64,000 nucleotides of DNA from the NCBI GenBank assembly GCA_022457155.1, contig JAJGOT010000037.1:1073501-1137500 (forward strand). Reading direction: 5' to 3'. This document shows, piece by piece, positions 9,668-54,791 of this stretch; within the stretch, counting starts at the first letter, position 1; each line of letters opens with the position of its first letter. This DNA is from Cladopsammia gracilis. Taxonomy: Eukaryota > Cnidaria > Anthozoa > Scleractinia > Dendrophylliidae. Under the pieces are notes generated by a model. The model worked only from the letters and a program-made list of their open reading frames with translations, was not told the origin of the DNA and did not search any database. The translations under genes were made by a program, and so were the position numbers.

Positions 9668-12600
9668 TTATTTATCATCGCCCTCTCCTAAGCCGGCGAT
9701 TTCGTCTTCGCTTCCACCCATGGCGCGCCAAAACGCCATGGCAACCTGCAGACAATTTAAGCAGGAAAGAAATCATAAGTAAAGTTATAATTTGGTAACA
9801 TATAAATGGTTATACAAAGCGTGGGTTTTTGACGTTTATTATAGACCAACATGAAAAGAATATCACATCAAAACAAATACAACACAAAACGAGAAAGAAG
9901 ACTTTTTAAAAAGGCCCACCTTCACCCAAAACGCTGTACGCGTTGTGATCTCTTTCATTGCTGAATTTCGTGTAACACGAAATTCATGCTTGAATGCGTG
10001 CAACCAATCAGATCATGAATATGAACAATGGCGCATTTCAAAACAAAAACAAACGACCGCAACGTCTTTTGGGAGAGGGTGGGCCTGTAAGGTCTGCCTG
10101 TGGCTCGCTTGGCAGCTTTGGCTTGAGATCATCCACTCATGTAGTCCAACTTGATGTACACAGCAACGGAAACCGCTCATGCAAAGAAAAAAACCGTGAC
10201 TCAAGTATTAAACGATACACGCAGGTTTAGAGGTTACCTTTTCTGCGTAATCTTTTCTTTCGTTGGCTGGAAGTGAAGATGCGCGTTCTAAGAAAAGAAA
10301 AGAAACAAAGAAAAAAAACTGAATAAAATAATTTAATGCTTGTACTTTTTATATGGGTATAAACTTGGGTTTTGGTATAATTCTTAAGTTTGTATGTGTG
10401 GCTCGAGTAGACAAAATTTTTCAAGTTCTCACAAACTTGTTTGAGTGTTAATCCTCTCTTTCTAAAGCTGATTAGACGATCGACAATTGTACGGAACGTT
10501 TGTTTTTCTTCAATGCTTAGATCAGCTGGTGTAGTTTACTATAAAGAAGTGCATTTAATAAACTAACTTCTTAACGTAGCTTCGGCCATTTATCATCGTG
10601 TGCATTCTAACTACATTAATTAAAACAATATACAACGTTACTAACCTTTCATTACCGCGAGTTTTTGAAATAGTTCTTCGAATGACTCATTCTCGGCTCC
10701 ATCGCTGGCTAAACTGCTAAGCAATTCCAGGTCATCGGTTGGCAGAGGGAAGGCTAGAAAAATCAAGAAATTTAGTGCTAATAAAAATATGAACAAATTC
10801 CTAATATTTAGAGACGAAAGCCACATCAAACAATAGTTTTTATGCAGAGAATTTGAAATTTGGAATTTAGAAATGTTAGTCTTTTGCGAAAGGAAAAAAC
10901 ACTTTGACCGAAACCGACTTAAGGCGCTGTGACTTGGGTACATTGATGGAAGACGTGCACCCACACCACAACGCCAACCTGGTCCTTTTGATAATTTAAC
11001 GTGGTTCGATAGTCACGCTTTAGGGAATTGAGACTGATGGAAGTTATCGTGGCAGAAAAAAACCTATCTTTGATCTTTAATCTTATTAATTGCCTGTGGT
11101 ACATGTGTAAAAACTAATTTGGTAATGGAACGGCCAGTGGTCGCAAAGTCCTTATTAGTTTTAAATTGACAACACGGCAAGCTACACGTAAAATTAACAA
11201 TGCTAATGACAGAAAAGGGAAGGCTGTCATTGATATGACAAAGCATTAGACACTTCAAGGTAAAAGGCTCTGACTGTACGAGCCAGCTTTAACTACCGAC
11301 GACAAGACATTCCATTCTAGAATGGTTCTTACACGAAAAGTACTTATAAGCATTACATATATAACTGTGGCTGATTGATGTCTCATTTTAAAGACATGAC
11401 TTCCTATTGTGCAACTGTACGCTCTCCAAGTGAACTTGGCAGAGAGGTTTTTGCTACTTACCGATAGGTTTTTCACCAGTTGCCACTGAACTACCTTCGT
11501 TGTCTGAAGCTCCATTTTTACTGCTTTCTTTGTTACAGTCTTCGTTGTTAGGAAGAGCATTAGCCGCTTGGTTATTGTTGGGAATATTTGGAGTTCTGTG
11601 ACTTTGATATTCTGCATACAAACAAAAATATCTTAACTATAGTATGTAACTGATCCCATTACCACATTACAAGTACACTGTAGTAATTGGGCAACTCTGG
11701 CTTACTGTAAAAGTGAAACTACTATGAATCTGAATGAAGAGTGAACTCAATGAATTTGAAACTATTTTCCTGCCCAGGGGGTGGAGAATTTGAAATTGGC
11801 CAATTTTCAAAAGTTGAAAATGCCCAATGTATGAAGTTGTGCATTTTCGATTTTAAAATAAACAGGAACCTTATGTCGTATATAAAGAAGGGACAGTGTG
11901 AAGCTTAGGACATTTTTAGGTTCAACACTGCAGATTTCTTGGAAAAAAATTACCAGATCATTTTTTTTGCAAACTTAAAGGAACACTGTCCTGGCTAAAA
12001 TAATTTTATCGTGTTTTCATGATTACGACTAGGAGCTTGCTTTAAACTTAATTTATTAACTTGAAATTGGAAGAAACCATCGCCAAAGGTGATAGAAGCA
12101 AAGAAATATGAACTAAACAGACAAAATAATGGCTAGAAAAGTCAAAATTTCACAAGAATGGCAAGTTTAATTTCTGGACCGCCTGTCATTAAATCACTTT
12201 AAAGCACTTCATCTCCAAACTACTGCTTTTGTTTTGCTTTATAGAATCTTTTTATCCAACTAAGTTGCATATTTGGTGGCATTTGGTGATATAACTTGGA
12301 AATAAGCTAAGCAAAATTTTGCTATTTTGGCGGGACAAGTAGTACTATAAGTATGTTTTACGCCTTGTTACTGCGTTCCCTTTGCGTTCCCTTTGCGTTC
12401 CCCTCATTAGCTATGCTTAATCATGACGTCATTACCTATTTCTTTTGCGTTCCGTATGTGTTCCCTTTATTAATATGCATAAGTGCCTAGTCAACTACCT
12501 ATTCCTTTTGTTATTCTGGAACAATAGAAACAATAGACCGGCCCAAACTTGCCCGCTCTATCCCAACTCACTTAAAAAAAACCCACACAACTGACACAGA

Positions 12601-15600
12601 TAACTTTACAGACATAAGAGGGTTCCGAAACATTCAAGTTTAGAAGCAATAAAATTACACAGTATAAAAAACCGATTTTTACTTTACTAAGATCCGCAAC
12701 ATTCTTATAACCGCTTCATCGCTAGACTCTATGTCGCTTTTCAGTTTGCCAGTCATCACCCACTTTAAGTTTTAATTTCTTTACCGGTAGCTTCAAAGTT
12801 CAAACTTTTAATTATGCGAACTTACACTGAACTAAATTTGCATGAAAAATTAGCACCTCGGAAAAATAAACAAAGCAACCAATTACATGCGCGCGCTAAA
12901 ACAATAAACCCACACTTTGTTTAAGTTCAAATAAATTTAATAATAACAAAACGCATTAAGGTTACATCAAATCATTATGTCAACAAAAGCTGTTTTATTT
13001 AGAACAACTCAAATCTATGTACTACACAAATGATAAGGAAATCAAGAACAAAATATTAGAATGAAATTACTTTACGGACGCAGCGCGAATTCACTCTAAG
13101 GCTGTATTGCAGTCCTAAAGCTTTGTTGGCTTTTATCGGTGGCAAGGGTTCCTCTAAAAACGATTTTACGTTTGGTTTATCTTCCTTTGCGTAAATCCAC
13201 TTTGTTTTATCGTTTGAATAATGTCTTAATTTAACTGGAGAACTCGGACGGGGGTTGTAAGGATTTTGGGAACTGGTATATTTCTATAACGCCGCGTTTT
13301 TCATCCAAGAAATTTTTATTCGATGCTGTTTTCGCAAATCTTTGATCATATGTATTAAAAGTAACTAGATATCCGTGTTTTCTGTTGTGATCAAATGATA
13401 GGGGTACAGGAGGGGTACAGGAGGGGTACAGAAAGGGTACAGAAGGGGTATAGGAGGGGTACAGGAGGGGTACAGGAAGGGTACAGGAGGGGTACAGGAG
13501 GGGTACAGGAAGGGTACAGGAGGGGTACAGGAGGGGTACAGGAAGGGTACAGAAAGGGTACGTAAGGGGTACAGGAGTATTTACTACCACCGCCACCACA
13601 ATTCTCCTCCACCACCTCCACCACAATTTTATTGTTTTCACCACCACCACCACCACCACAATTTTATTGTTTTCACCACCACCACCACAATTTTATTGTT
13701 TTCACCACCACCACCACCACCACAATTCTCCTCCTCCACCACCACCACCACAATTTTATTGTTTTCACCACCACCACCACCACCACCACCACCACCACAA
13801 TTTTATTGTTTTCACCACCACCACCACCACCACAATTCTCCTCCACCACCTCCACCACAATTTTATTGTTTTCACCACCACCACCACCACAATTCTCCTC
13901 CACCACCACCACCACAATTCTCCACCACCACCACCACCACCACCACCACCACAATTTGTGGCGGAGGTGGTGAAAACAATAGAATTGTGGTGGTGGTGGT
14001 GGTGGTGGTGGTGGTGGTGGTGGTGGTGGAGAATTGTGGTGGTGGTGGTGGAGGAGAATTGTGGTGGTGGTGGTGAAAACAATAAAATTGTGGTGGTGGT
14101 GGTGGTGAAAACAATAAAATTGTGGTGGTGGTGGTGGTGAAAACAATAAAATTGTGGAGGTGGTGGTGGTGAAAACAATAAAATTGTGGTGGTGGTGGTG
14201 GTGAAAACAATAAAATTGTGGTGGAGGTGGTGGAGGAGAATTGTGGTGGTGGTGGTGGTGGTGAAAACAATAAAATTGTGGTGGTGGTGGTGGTGGTGAA
14301 AACAATAAAATTGTGGTGGAGGTGGTGGAGGAGAATTGTGGTGGCGGTGGTAGTAAATACTCCTGTACCCCTTACGTACCCTTTCTGTACCCTTCCTGTA
14401 CCCCTCCTGTACCCCTCCTGTACCCTTCCTGTACCCCTCCTGTACCCCTCCTGTACCCTTCCTGTACCCCTCCTGTACCCCTCCTATACCCCTTCTGTAC
14501 CCTTTCTGTACCCCTCCTGTACCCCTCCTGTACCCCTATCATTTGATCACAACAGAAAACACGGATATCTAGTTACTTTTAATATATATGATCAAAGATT
14601 TGCGAAAACAGCATCGAATAAAAATTTCTTGGATGAAAAACGCGGCGTTATAGAAATATACCAGTTCCCAAAATCCTTACAACCCCCGTCCGAGTTCTCC
14701 AGTTAAATTAAGACATTATTCAAATGATAAAACAAAGTGGATTTACGCAAAGGAAGATAAACCAAACGTAAAATCGTTTTTAGAGGAACCCTTGCCACCG
14801 ATAAAAGCCAACAAAGCTTTAGGACTGCAATACAGCCTTAGAGTGAATTCGCGCTGCGTCCGTAAAGTAATTTCATTCTAATATTTTGTTCTTGATTTCC
14901 TTATCATTTGTGTAGTACATAGATTTGAGTTGTTCTAAATGAAACAGCTTTTGTTGACATAATGATTTGATGTAACCTTAATGCGTTTTGTTATTATTAA
15001 ATTTATTTGAACTTAAACAAAGTGCGGGTTTATTGTTTTAGCGTGCGCATGTAATTGGTTGCTTTGTTTATTTTTCCGAGGTGCTAATTTTTCATGCAAA
15101 TTTAGTTCAGTGTAAGTTCGCATAATTAAAAGTTTGAACTTTGAAGCTACCGGTAAAGAAATTAAAACTTAAAGTGGGTGATGACTGGCAAACTGAAAAG
15201 CGACATAGAGTCTAGCGATGAAGCGGTTATAAGAATGTTGCGGATCTTAGTAAAGTAAAAATCGGTTTTTTATACTGTGTAATTTTATTGCTTCTAAACT
15301 TGAATGTTTCGGAACCCTCTTATGTCTGTAAAGTTATCTGTGTCAGTTGTGTGGGTTTTTTTTAAGTGAGTTGGGATAGAGCGGGCAAGTTTGGGCCGGT
15401 CTATTGTTTCTATTGTTCCAGAATAACAAAAGGAATAGGTAGTTGACTAGGCACTTATGCATATTAATAAAGGGAACGCATACGGAACGCAAAAGAAATA
15501 GGTAATGATGTCATGATTAAGCATAGCTAATGAGGGGAACGCAAAGGGAACGCAAAGGGAACGCAAAGGGAACGCAGTAACAAGGCGTAAAACATACTTA

Positions 15601-18600
15601 TAGTACTACTGGGACAGTGACCCTTTAATAGAAACCAAAATGAGCAGTTAGATATGCATGGACATCATGAAGGAAACTGAATCATTGACATACCTCTCAT
15701 TTTCATGTTAGGCCACCGGGCACACTGAAGAGCTTCGATTACTCTTTCAATGCCCATCTTTTCACGAAAGTCATCTAGAATCAACATACACTAGTCAGTA
15801 GTAATAATTATTATAACTGAACCTCTATAAGTAATACCTGCAGTTTGCAGAGCAGAAAACTTTAGAAGCAGCCTGGCAAAGCCTGCATAAGTCACTGTGC
15901 AGGACGTAATACATGTAATTGCTTGTTTGACCACAGCCTGGTCAAAATGACTTTAACATTTTAGAAAACTAGCATGGGCTGTGAAACTTCCAAGGTACAA
16001 TGTAAAAGGGCTTGTCATGATGTGCAACCACCATTCACCTAGCTTTCACCCTTCTATTCAACATTTCAGTACAGCACCATTCCCTTGTCCACCTGTCTTC
16101 CTATACCCAATTTGTTTTGTTCAGAACTCTTTTTTTTTGTTCTCCCAGTCTCCCTCTTCCCTTTGCCCTCCCAATGTAAGTCCCTAGTTGTGGAAACTCA
16201 CAAGCCAAAGATGAGGGTTTCCTGACAGCTGTTTGAGTGTAAGAAAAACCAAGAAAGAAAACTGTCTATTTTTTTCAGAAATAGGGGCTCAAATACAACT
16301 ATGGAAAATCAGAGTGCATGTAGTGTCTTGCTTATTTTTGTATAAGAAACAGATACATGTAGAAAAATGGGTAACTGGCATTAAAAATTAATGATAAACA
16401 GTTGGAAAACTCCTGTGCTGACAGCCTTTCATGTTTTTTTTCCCAATATTTTCAACTGATAATATTATTAATAGCACAGACTACCTTCTTCATCTTCATC
16501 TTCATCCTCCTCCTCACGGATCATATCAATGCGCTCAAATGAGTGTTGTAAGCACCATACAGCTAACTCTAATGGAGACAACATTCCTGATGATGCAAAA
16601 ACTTTACTTTAATGATATTACAGGGTATGGATATACATTGTATTATACCGGCTGTGGCTTTTACCCCCACCATGGTACAAGGGAGGTGGAGGGGAGGGGG
16701 GGGGGGGGGGGCTGATTGCAACCCCCCCTGGGTTTTTGTAGTGTTACAATATTTTGAAAAGGTTTTAGCTTTACTAGATAGCCTGTGACATGCTCTACAA
16801 GATAAAGTAAATATATACACCTTATTCGATGGTTTAACAGATAATACACATGGATATTTTATGAGTTGCGTAGTATTTTTTCGAGCCCCGTAGGGGCGAG
16901 AAAAAATATGCGAGCAATGAGTAAAATGTCCGCACGTATTATCTGTTAAACCATCGAATAATGGATTCTGAAATTCTTGTATTTATAACAGCTTGTGTCT
17001 TGAAACTGGGATACTAAGGTGTAATACGACAATCTACTGTGTAATACGCTCGGATATTTTGCGTGTTGTCTTTCCCTTATAAGGTAAAATGACATCACAG
17101 TGGAATAATATGAGTTACAGGACTGCTGTGGATCTGTGACATCATCTAATGATAAGGTATTACAACTACATTAATTTTCAAGCAAAGATCACAAATCATT
17201 TATTATAAGCATTGAAATATGTACAGGTATGCTAAGGTTTACCTCCCTTGTCTTCTCCTTTACCGGAGTTGAGCAGTAACAAAACAGATGGATCCTGTGA
17301 CTCAATATATGACAACCATGACATTACCTCTTTAAAACTTGATATCTGTGACAGATGAAAATAACACATTAAATTATAATACTATTTACAGTGCAAGAGA
17401 TCAAAAACATCATTTTTAGGGTAAAATCAGTGCTACAAGTAGAAGATTACATCATGCATATACAACTTCACTGCTTTATTGGTGCAAAAACATACAACTT
17501 CACAAAAAGGTACAAGTAATACATGCACAGTGTAAGGTACTTTGACTAGAGTTTTTGTATAATTCAATATATATTTTAATTAATGGACTTGACTTTTTCA
17601 CATTTAAAAAAGGAATCCACTCCTGAGGGGCATTTGTGCATAAGAGAGGGATTAAAAGATTTACTTTAATGAAAATCAAACATCATGCAAATTATTTTCT
17701 AACAGCAAATTTGTAACAACACAAATTTTAAAAAGATGAGACATATGATTATAATGAAGGGGTGAGTGGAATAAAGCCCTAATTGAATTCTGATCAACTG
17801 CTAGATTCTCCTTCCAGTTTGTGTTATATATGCTCATGTAACAAAGGGAGAATTTGGTTTCAGATCAGGCGTGACTTAGGGTCTTATTCCAGTTTGGGAT
17901 AAGGTCCTAAGTGACTCCTGATCTATAGCCAAATTCTTCTTTTGTTATATGAGCATATACAAGACAAACTGGAAGGAGGGGCTAGCAGTTGATCAGAATT
18001 CACTTAGGGCTTTATTCCACTCACCCCTTCAATTGGGCCAGGAACTTGTTTAATAAAAAATACAATAACAATGGATGGAAGGAAAAATGTTGCAAAGAAG
18101 CAATCGCTAAGAGATTGGTCTAGCAAAAGATCAAGAGGAATGAAAGACAATACTATAATTATGTTACATAATGACAAGTAATATGTTATAAAGTAATCCA
18201 CAACACAAGAACAGACATTCACAGTACAAACCCAAGTTTTTTTATTCTAGTGTAATTTAAATAATTTGTACAAACCCTTCAAGCAGGCATTGCATAATAG
18301 CAATAACCACATGACCAGGTAACTATTAACTATAAAATAACAACAAGTAATAAGAGGCAGATCCAGACTTGCATATTAGGTGGAGGTCCAGGTCAAGTAA
18401 AAATGGAGGGGTCCTGAATAAAAAGTCATTCAAAATTAAATATATTTTTTTGTCCCTTTTGTGTAAGTCCCCTAGAACCAGAGTTTTTGATAGCCTCAAA
18501 CAATTAACAGTACTCAAATCTTCTAATCAACTATCAGTCTTTTAGTGCAATACACAAACCTCCTAAATATTGGACAGAACAGTGTCATACAATAATATAC

Positions 18601-19092
18601 AGTTACACATAATTGGAGACTGACCTCTTTTTGATCAAATACAATAATGATACTTTGAAAATTCACATCTGTCGCAAATTCACACTGAGGAGGGAGAGAA
18701 CTAACAGAGCAGGAACAGAGATGAATATCTGCTGTGTAATATTTGTTTTCTATTCTCCATGGGTACGAACTCAAACTGTCTGACAGCAGTGTCGGCTCAG
18801 GAGTCTCCGTTTTAAACATTTCTAAAACAGTTCAAAGAGAGATAAAAAAGTTAAGGAGATTTGGTAAGCAAAGTAGATGTAAATATAAATTAATATAAGC
18901 TTATGCTCGACTTTTGAACAAACAATTTGTATTTTTTTTTTCGCTACACATATAATGACTCCTGATCTTCCCAAATTGGGAAACAAAGAGGTTTAGTCAT
19001 TATTTAAAGTAACATTTCTTACCGTTAATAATATCTTTAGGGGAAATAAATGAGCTGCAGCTCACCACTAAAACACGACCGACATCCGCCAT
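9668..19092 (-). CDS. AAGAB: AAGAB, alpha- and gamma-adaptin binding protein p34
   Basis: Nine exons join in frame: 19023-19092, 18625-18821, 17243-17345, 16485-16586, 15694-15774, 11462-11611, 10646-10753, 10238-10287 and 9668-9745. The total is 939 nt, 312 residues plus stop, against 315 in human. The human protein is a cytosolic chaperone for assembly of the AP-1 and AP-2 clathrin adaptors, with a Rab-like N-terminal domain. Landmarks: VLVVSCSSF at 7-15, YPWRIENKYYTADIHLC at 43-59, a conserved GIERVIEAL segment in exon 5, a low-complexity Asn/Ser linker in exon 6, FEELFQKLAVMK in exon 7, LPANERKDYAEK in exon 8, and the C-terminal AFWRAMGGSEDEIAGL. Residue 1 overlaps a YY1-like AATATGGCGG. 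The gene is divergent from IQCH with 229 bp between start codons. Intron 5 (11612-15693) holds the giant palindrome. Confidence 0.95.
13056..13403 (-). pseudogene. Coding relic in the left palindrome arm
   Basis: Two overlapping open frames point outward. One has FDHNRKHGYLVTFNTYDQRF, then KNFLDEKRG, and ends PPSEFSS at 13231. The other, one frame over, has KLRHYSNDKTKWIYAKEDK, then FLEEPLPPIKANKALG, and ends KVISF at 13056. Amino-acid composition looks like real protein rather than random AT-rich sequence. The frame change suggests a decayed C-terminal gene fragment. I recognise no family. Confidence 0.4.
13391..14550. repeat. Palindrome core: GGGGTACAGGA minisatellite and CCA/TGG microsatellite
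   Basis: The left arm has about sixteen GGGGTACAGGA-type units (13400-13575), then CCA-rich blocks separated by ACAATTTTATTGTTTTC spacers. The right arm has the mirror order. The strand switches from C-rich to G-rich at about 13970. Translations of the core (His, Pro, Gly, Trp or Val runs) are artefacts of the repeat and not genes. Confidence 0.95.
14535..14881 (+). pseudogene. Coding relic in the right palindrome arm (mirror copy)
   Basis: Same two overlapping frames as in the left arm, in opposite orientation. The difference is small (an ATGTATTAAAAGT versus ATATATTAAAAGT type change makes YDQRF follow I rather than T). The copy ends with KVISF and TAA at 14879-14881. Preservation of both frames in both arms shows the arms were recently identical. 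Confidence 0.4.
16681..16730. repeat. Poly-G tract
   Basis: A purine-rich segment with an uninterrupted run of about 18 G lies in AAGAB intron 3, about 95 bp upstream of the exon 4 acceptor in the direction of AAGAB transcription, where it appears as a C tract. Open frames across it are artefacts. Confidence 0.8.
16822..16961. mobile_element. MITE with TTATTCGATGGTTTAACAG termini
   Basis: TTATTCGATGGTTTAACAG at 16822 is mirrored at 16943-16961, and the next bases (ATAATAC, then GGATATTTTAT) pair as well. The 140-bp hairpin lies in AAGAB intron 3. Confidence 0.8.
17756..18030. mobile_element. 275-bp foldback MITE in AAGAB intron 2
   Basis: GAAGGGGTGAGTGGAATAAA at 17756 is the reverse complement of the sequence ending at 18030. 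Pairing continues through AGCCCTAA, GAATTCTGATCAACTGCTAG and TATATGCTCAT almost to the centre. Long arms with a short loop and no coding frame are typical of a MITE. Confidence 0.85.
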
Positions 19093-19321
19093 ATTGGATT
19101 ATCTCAATATGACTTACGTGACGGTTACATGACGGCAAATGTCACTGCATGTAAACCGCTGACTTACAAGATTGCGTGTTCTTTTTCCTTGCATTATTTA
19201 CAAAATGGTTGCTTAGAAATTAGACGCTGTGTGCACTTTACACTGACATGGAGGCTTTTTGAACACCTCGAGCTCATGAAACTATACATTGATATGCTAT
19301 AAAACGTTTGTGGTGCTAAGG
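19093..19321. promoter_or_regulatory. Bidirectional AAGAB/IQCH promoter interval
   Basis: Only 229 bp separate the divergent start codons. An inverted CCAAT (ATTGG, 19094-19098) and AATATGGCGG, a YY1-type core overlapping the AAGAB ATG, sit at the left edge. TTACGTGACGG near 19118 contains an ACGTGAC core of the ATF/bHLH type. No TATA box is obvious at either side. Shared short upstream DNA with CCAAT and YY1-like sites is common at bidirectional promoters; use of these sites here is inferred. Confidence 0.7.
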
Positions 19322-52316
<32,995 letters not shown>

Positions 52317-52680
52317 ATTTCATACAAATAGTAACACCGATCTGTATGTTGTACTTAGGTATAGGTACGTAGAATAATTTATAAATACTGATCAAGATGC
52401 CGCAATAGCGGAAAGGTCTTTTAATTTTTAATTTTATTTTTGGTGATGTCTGCAGAAGTCATACGTTATTCCAGCTAAAGTAGAGTACAATAGACACGTT
52501 ATTTATTATTCTGTTTATATAGTTGAGCAGAAGTTTTGATCTATTGTAAATCAATTTTGTACATATATCTATGGAATGTTTTGTGGCGATACCTACTTTA
52601 CTGTAAATATTGTGTCAACTGTCATCTGGATTGCGTGAAGATAAAAAAGGAAATAAAACGATATAAACCGCGAATGAACT
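52317..52680 (+). terminator. IQCH 3' UTR and polyadenylation signal
   Basis: An AT-rich sequence follows the IQCH stop. AATAAA at 52652-52657 is the first canonical hexamer downstream and probably directs 3' end formation. Confidence 0.6.
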
Positions 52681-54791
52681 GTAGTTTTTGTAATGTTTTG
52701 GCTCCAGATCAGCGTTTGTATTTTTCGCATAGGTATTTTACATTTCAGTCTCAATAATGCAAAGGAGATTGTATGTCAAGGTTTGTTTTGTTATGTTTTG
52801 CCGCGTTTTTAAAGATAGTTGGGAAGCATCTATCTTTATTACCAACAATTTTGGATGGTTGTATGGTTCCTCAAACGTTCAACTTGAACAAACTGCTTAC
52901 TCCTAGGGTAGGGTAATGTGGTGATTGAAATCACACCATTTATCAACATTTTGCATGATTAATTTATTAATGAGATAAAACTATAGCTGGTTGATTTACT
53001 TTGGGCACAAGAAATATAATTTTCCGGGGGTGGAAAATGTTTAATATTTTTTTTCCAAGGTATTAATTTCCTAGTGGGGGTGGAACAAGCTTAATGTTCG
53101 TCACCCAAGCATGTTGCTCGAATTGAGATGGTCAAATTCGCTGTTCTCTTTTTTGATTCGCAGCGACAATATTTTATTTACGCGAAAAGGAAAATCTTGG
53201 GATAATTTATAGATTTTCTTTAAGTGTATTTACGACCGTATGTGAGTCGTTCGAGCGTACCACGGGCCTGCGGGCCAGTACCTTACGCTACGATGAGAAT
53301 ACCAACTTGGTTTACGTTGTGGTTGAGATGATTTTTACAAGTTGGGTGTGATTCCCATTTCGAATCCTGCTCTCTGAGAGCTTCTTTAATGATTATCACA
53401 CCCCTCCCTCCTTTTTGTTATTCTGTTACGGGCTGTTTACAACAGCAGACAAGATTAAAGCAAAAAAAAAAAAAAACCTAACTACGCCCACATATCAATA
53501 ATATAAACAACACAGAAAGAAGGGAAATCATCTTTATTTTAAACACTTTCGTTTTCCTGGCAGTTAAAAAGTCTAATTTATGTCGTATTTCGATAGAAAC
53601 TGTTATAGTTTGCCGAAGTTATAACATACATAACGTGGAACGGGATAATATCTGGCATGGACTGCTCCATCATGAGCTTGGGGTTCCTGTGGTGATAATT
53701 TTGTTAAAGAGCAATACATTTTGCATAAAGCTGTAGGCATGCGGCCTCTTCTATATTCCTCTGCAATTAGTGTTAGTAGTATATAATAAAACAGTGGATA
53801 GCGTTGTTGGCGCGCTCTTATTGGCTACTGAAATCGGGATAGCAAGTGCTATTTACCTCGAAGCAATTTGCCCGCGAAAATTGTAATAGTTGACAGGAAT
53901 AACTGCATTGCGGCTCGGTATTCCACCACTAGCCACCGACATTGAGGTGATCTATAGTTGTTAATTATAACAGCGTTATAACTGGCTCGATATATTGATT
54001 ATGAAACAAGTTTTCTTTACTTGACATAACATAACTTAACTTATACAGGACGGATAAGAATGAAATCTGACATTCAGTAACTGATTTGCGAAAGCCAAAC
54101 AAGTTCAGCAACAAGACAATTTCTAAGTGTACTGAATGTGATACACTTCTACTTAAAACTACTTGAGCTCATTACTGGAAGAAACTTATTGACCATTTTT
54201 TGTCACCTTACAGTTGACGTGTGTGTCTCTGTCCCAGTCTTGTTTCGTCATTGTTTTGTTCTAAGAGCTTCTAAGATGAGTTTCAGTTCTCTTTTCAATT
54301 CACATCGGTATAGAAATTACCATATGAATATCTCCTATCAGTAACTAATTTTCAGACTGGGAATAAAATCAACCTTTATGCCCGCGTTTATGCTGTTGAT
54401 AGTCTTTAAAATACGACTGTTACAGTTTGAATACTCCGGGTAGATTCTGTATGTACCGGTCACATATTACGTAAAACAAAAGTAACAAAGAACGACAATA
54501 ATTCAAATGCAAAACAAGACCAAAAATACAATACCTCACAAACAATAGAAGACAATGAGTGGTTCATGGGTACCGGTATATGCAGAAAGACCCATATTCC
54601 GCGAAATATAAGAATAGGCTCAGTAAGTTTGGAGCCCAAGTTTTTAAATACAAATATATATATGTAGCGGTTTAACACTGAGAAATTAACTTAGAAGCAG
54701 TATTGATCTATAAGGGTGGCAAGACTCACCATGAAAAATATCTACCGCAGAATACGGGAGTTTCGTTTGCTATTCAGTGAAAATGTGACCT
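52681..54791. other. Intergenic interval between convergent IQCH and Pax genes
   Basis: AT-rich and without a supported gene. I see no long inverted repeat here. Open frames are short and without motifs. Part of the right side is presumably the Pax 3' UTR. Confidence 0.5.

Larger units (their letters stand above)
12338..15610. mobile_element. 3.27-kb near-perfect palindromic element with 6-bp target duplication
   Basis: The sequence from 12338 inward (AGTAGTACTATAAGTATG) is the reverse complement of the sequence ending at 15610. The match continues for about 1.63 kb per arm to a centre near 13974, with only scattered mismatches and one unit-number difference. GGGACA flanks both sides (12332-12337 and 15611-15616). 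Each arm, from the tip inward, has three or four copies of GCGTTCCCTTT, a 5' AT-rich segment, a short coding relic, an 11-bp GGGGTACAGGA minisatellite, and a (CCA)n/(TGG)n core with ACAATTTTATTGTTTTC spacers. Six-base duplications, AG-starting ends and long TIRs with subterminal repeats are known for Polinton/Maverick elements. The whole may be two Polinton-like TIR ends joined tail to tail; that is inference. Confidence 0.85.
11975..15629. mobile_element. MITE (AAAGG..CACTGTCC family), interrupted by the palindrome
   Basis: The left terminus TTAAAGGAACACTGTCC and the right terminus GGGACAGTGACCCTTTAA are inverted. Internal features such as CCAACTAAG..ATTTGGTGGCATTTGG are shared, in opposite orientation, with the copy at 46103-46430. 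The element is split at 12337/15611 by the palindromic insertion. It lies in AAGAB intron 5. Confidence 0.75.

Noticed and set aside
13632..14305. Several long open frames on both strands of His/Pro/Thr or Val/Trp/Gly repeats
   Set aside because: They translate a CCA/TGG microsatellite in all frames; no non-repeat coding sequence and the mirror symmetry explains them.
12338..15610. The palindrome as an assembly artefact
   Set aside because: Arms differ at several sites and in GCGTTCCCTTT copy number, and the flanks show a clean 6-bp duplication within an interrupted MITE, as a true insertion would. Long reads would still be the proof.
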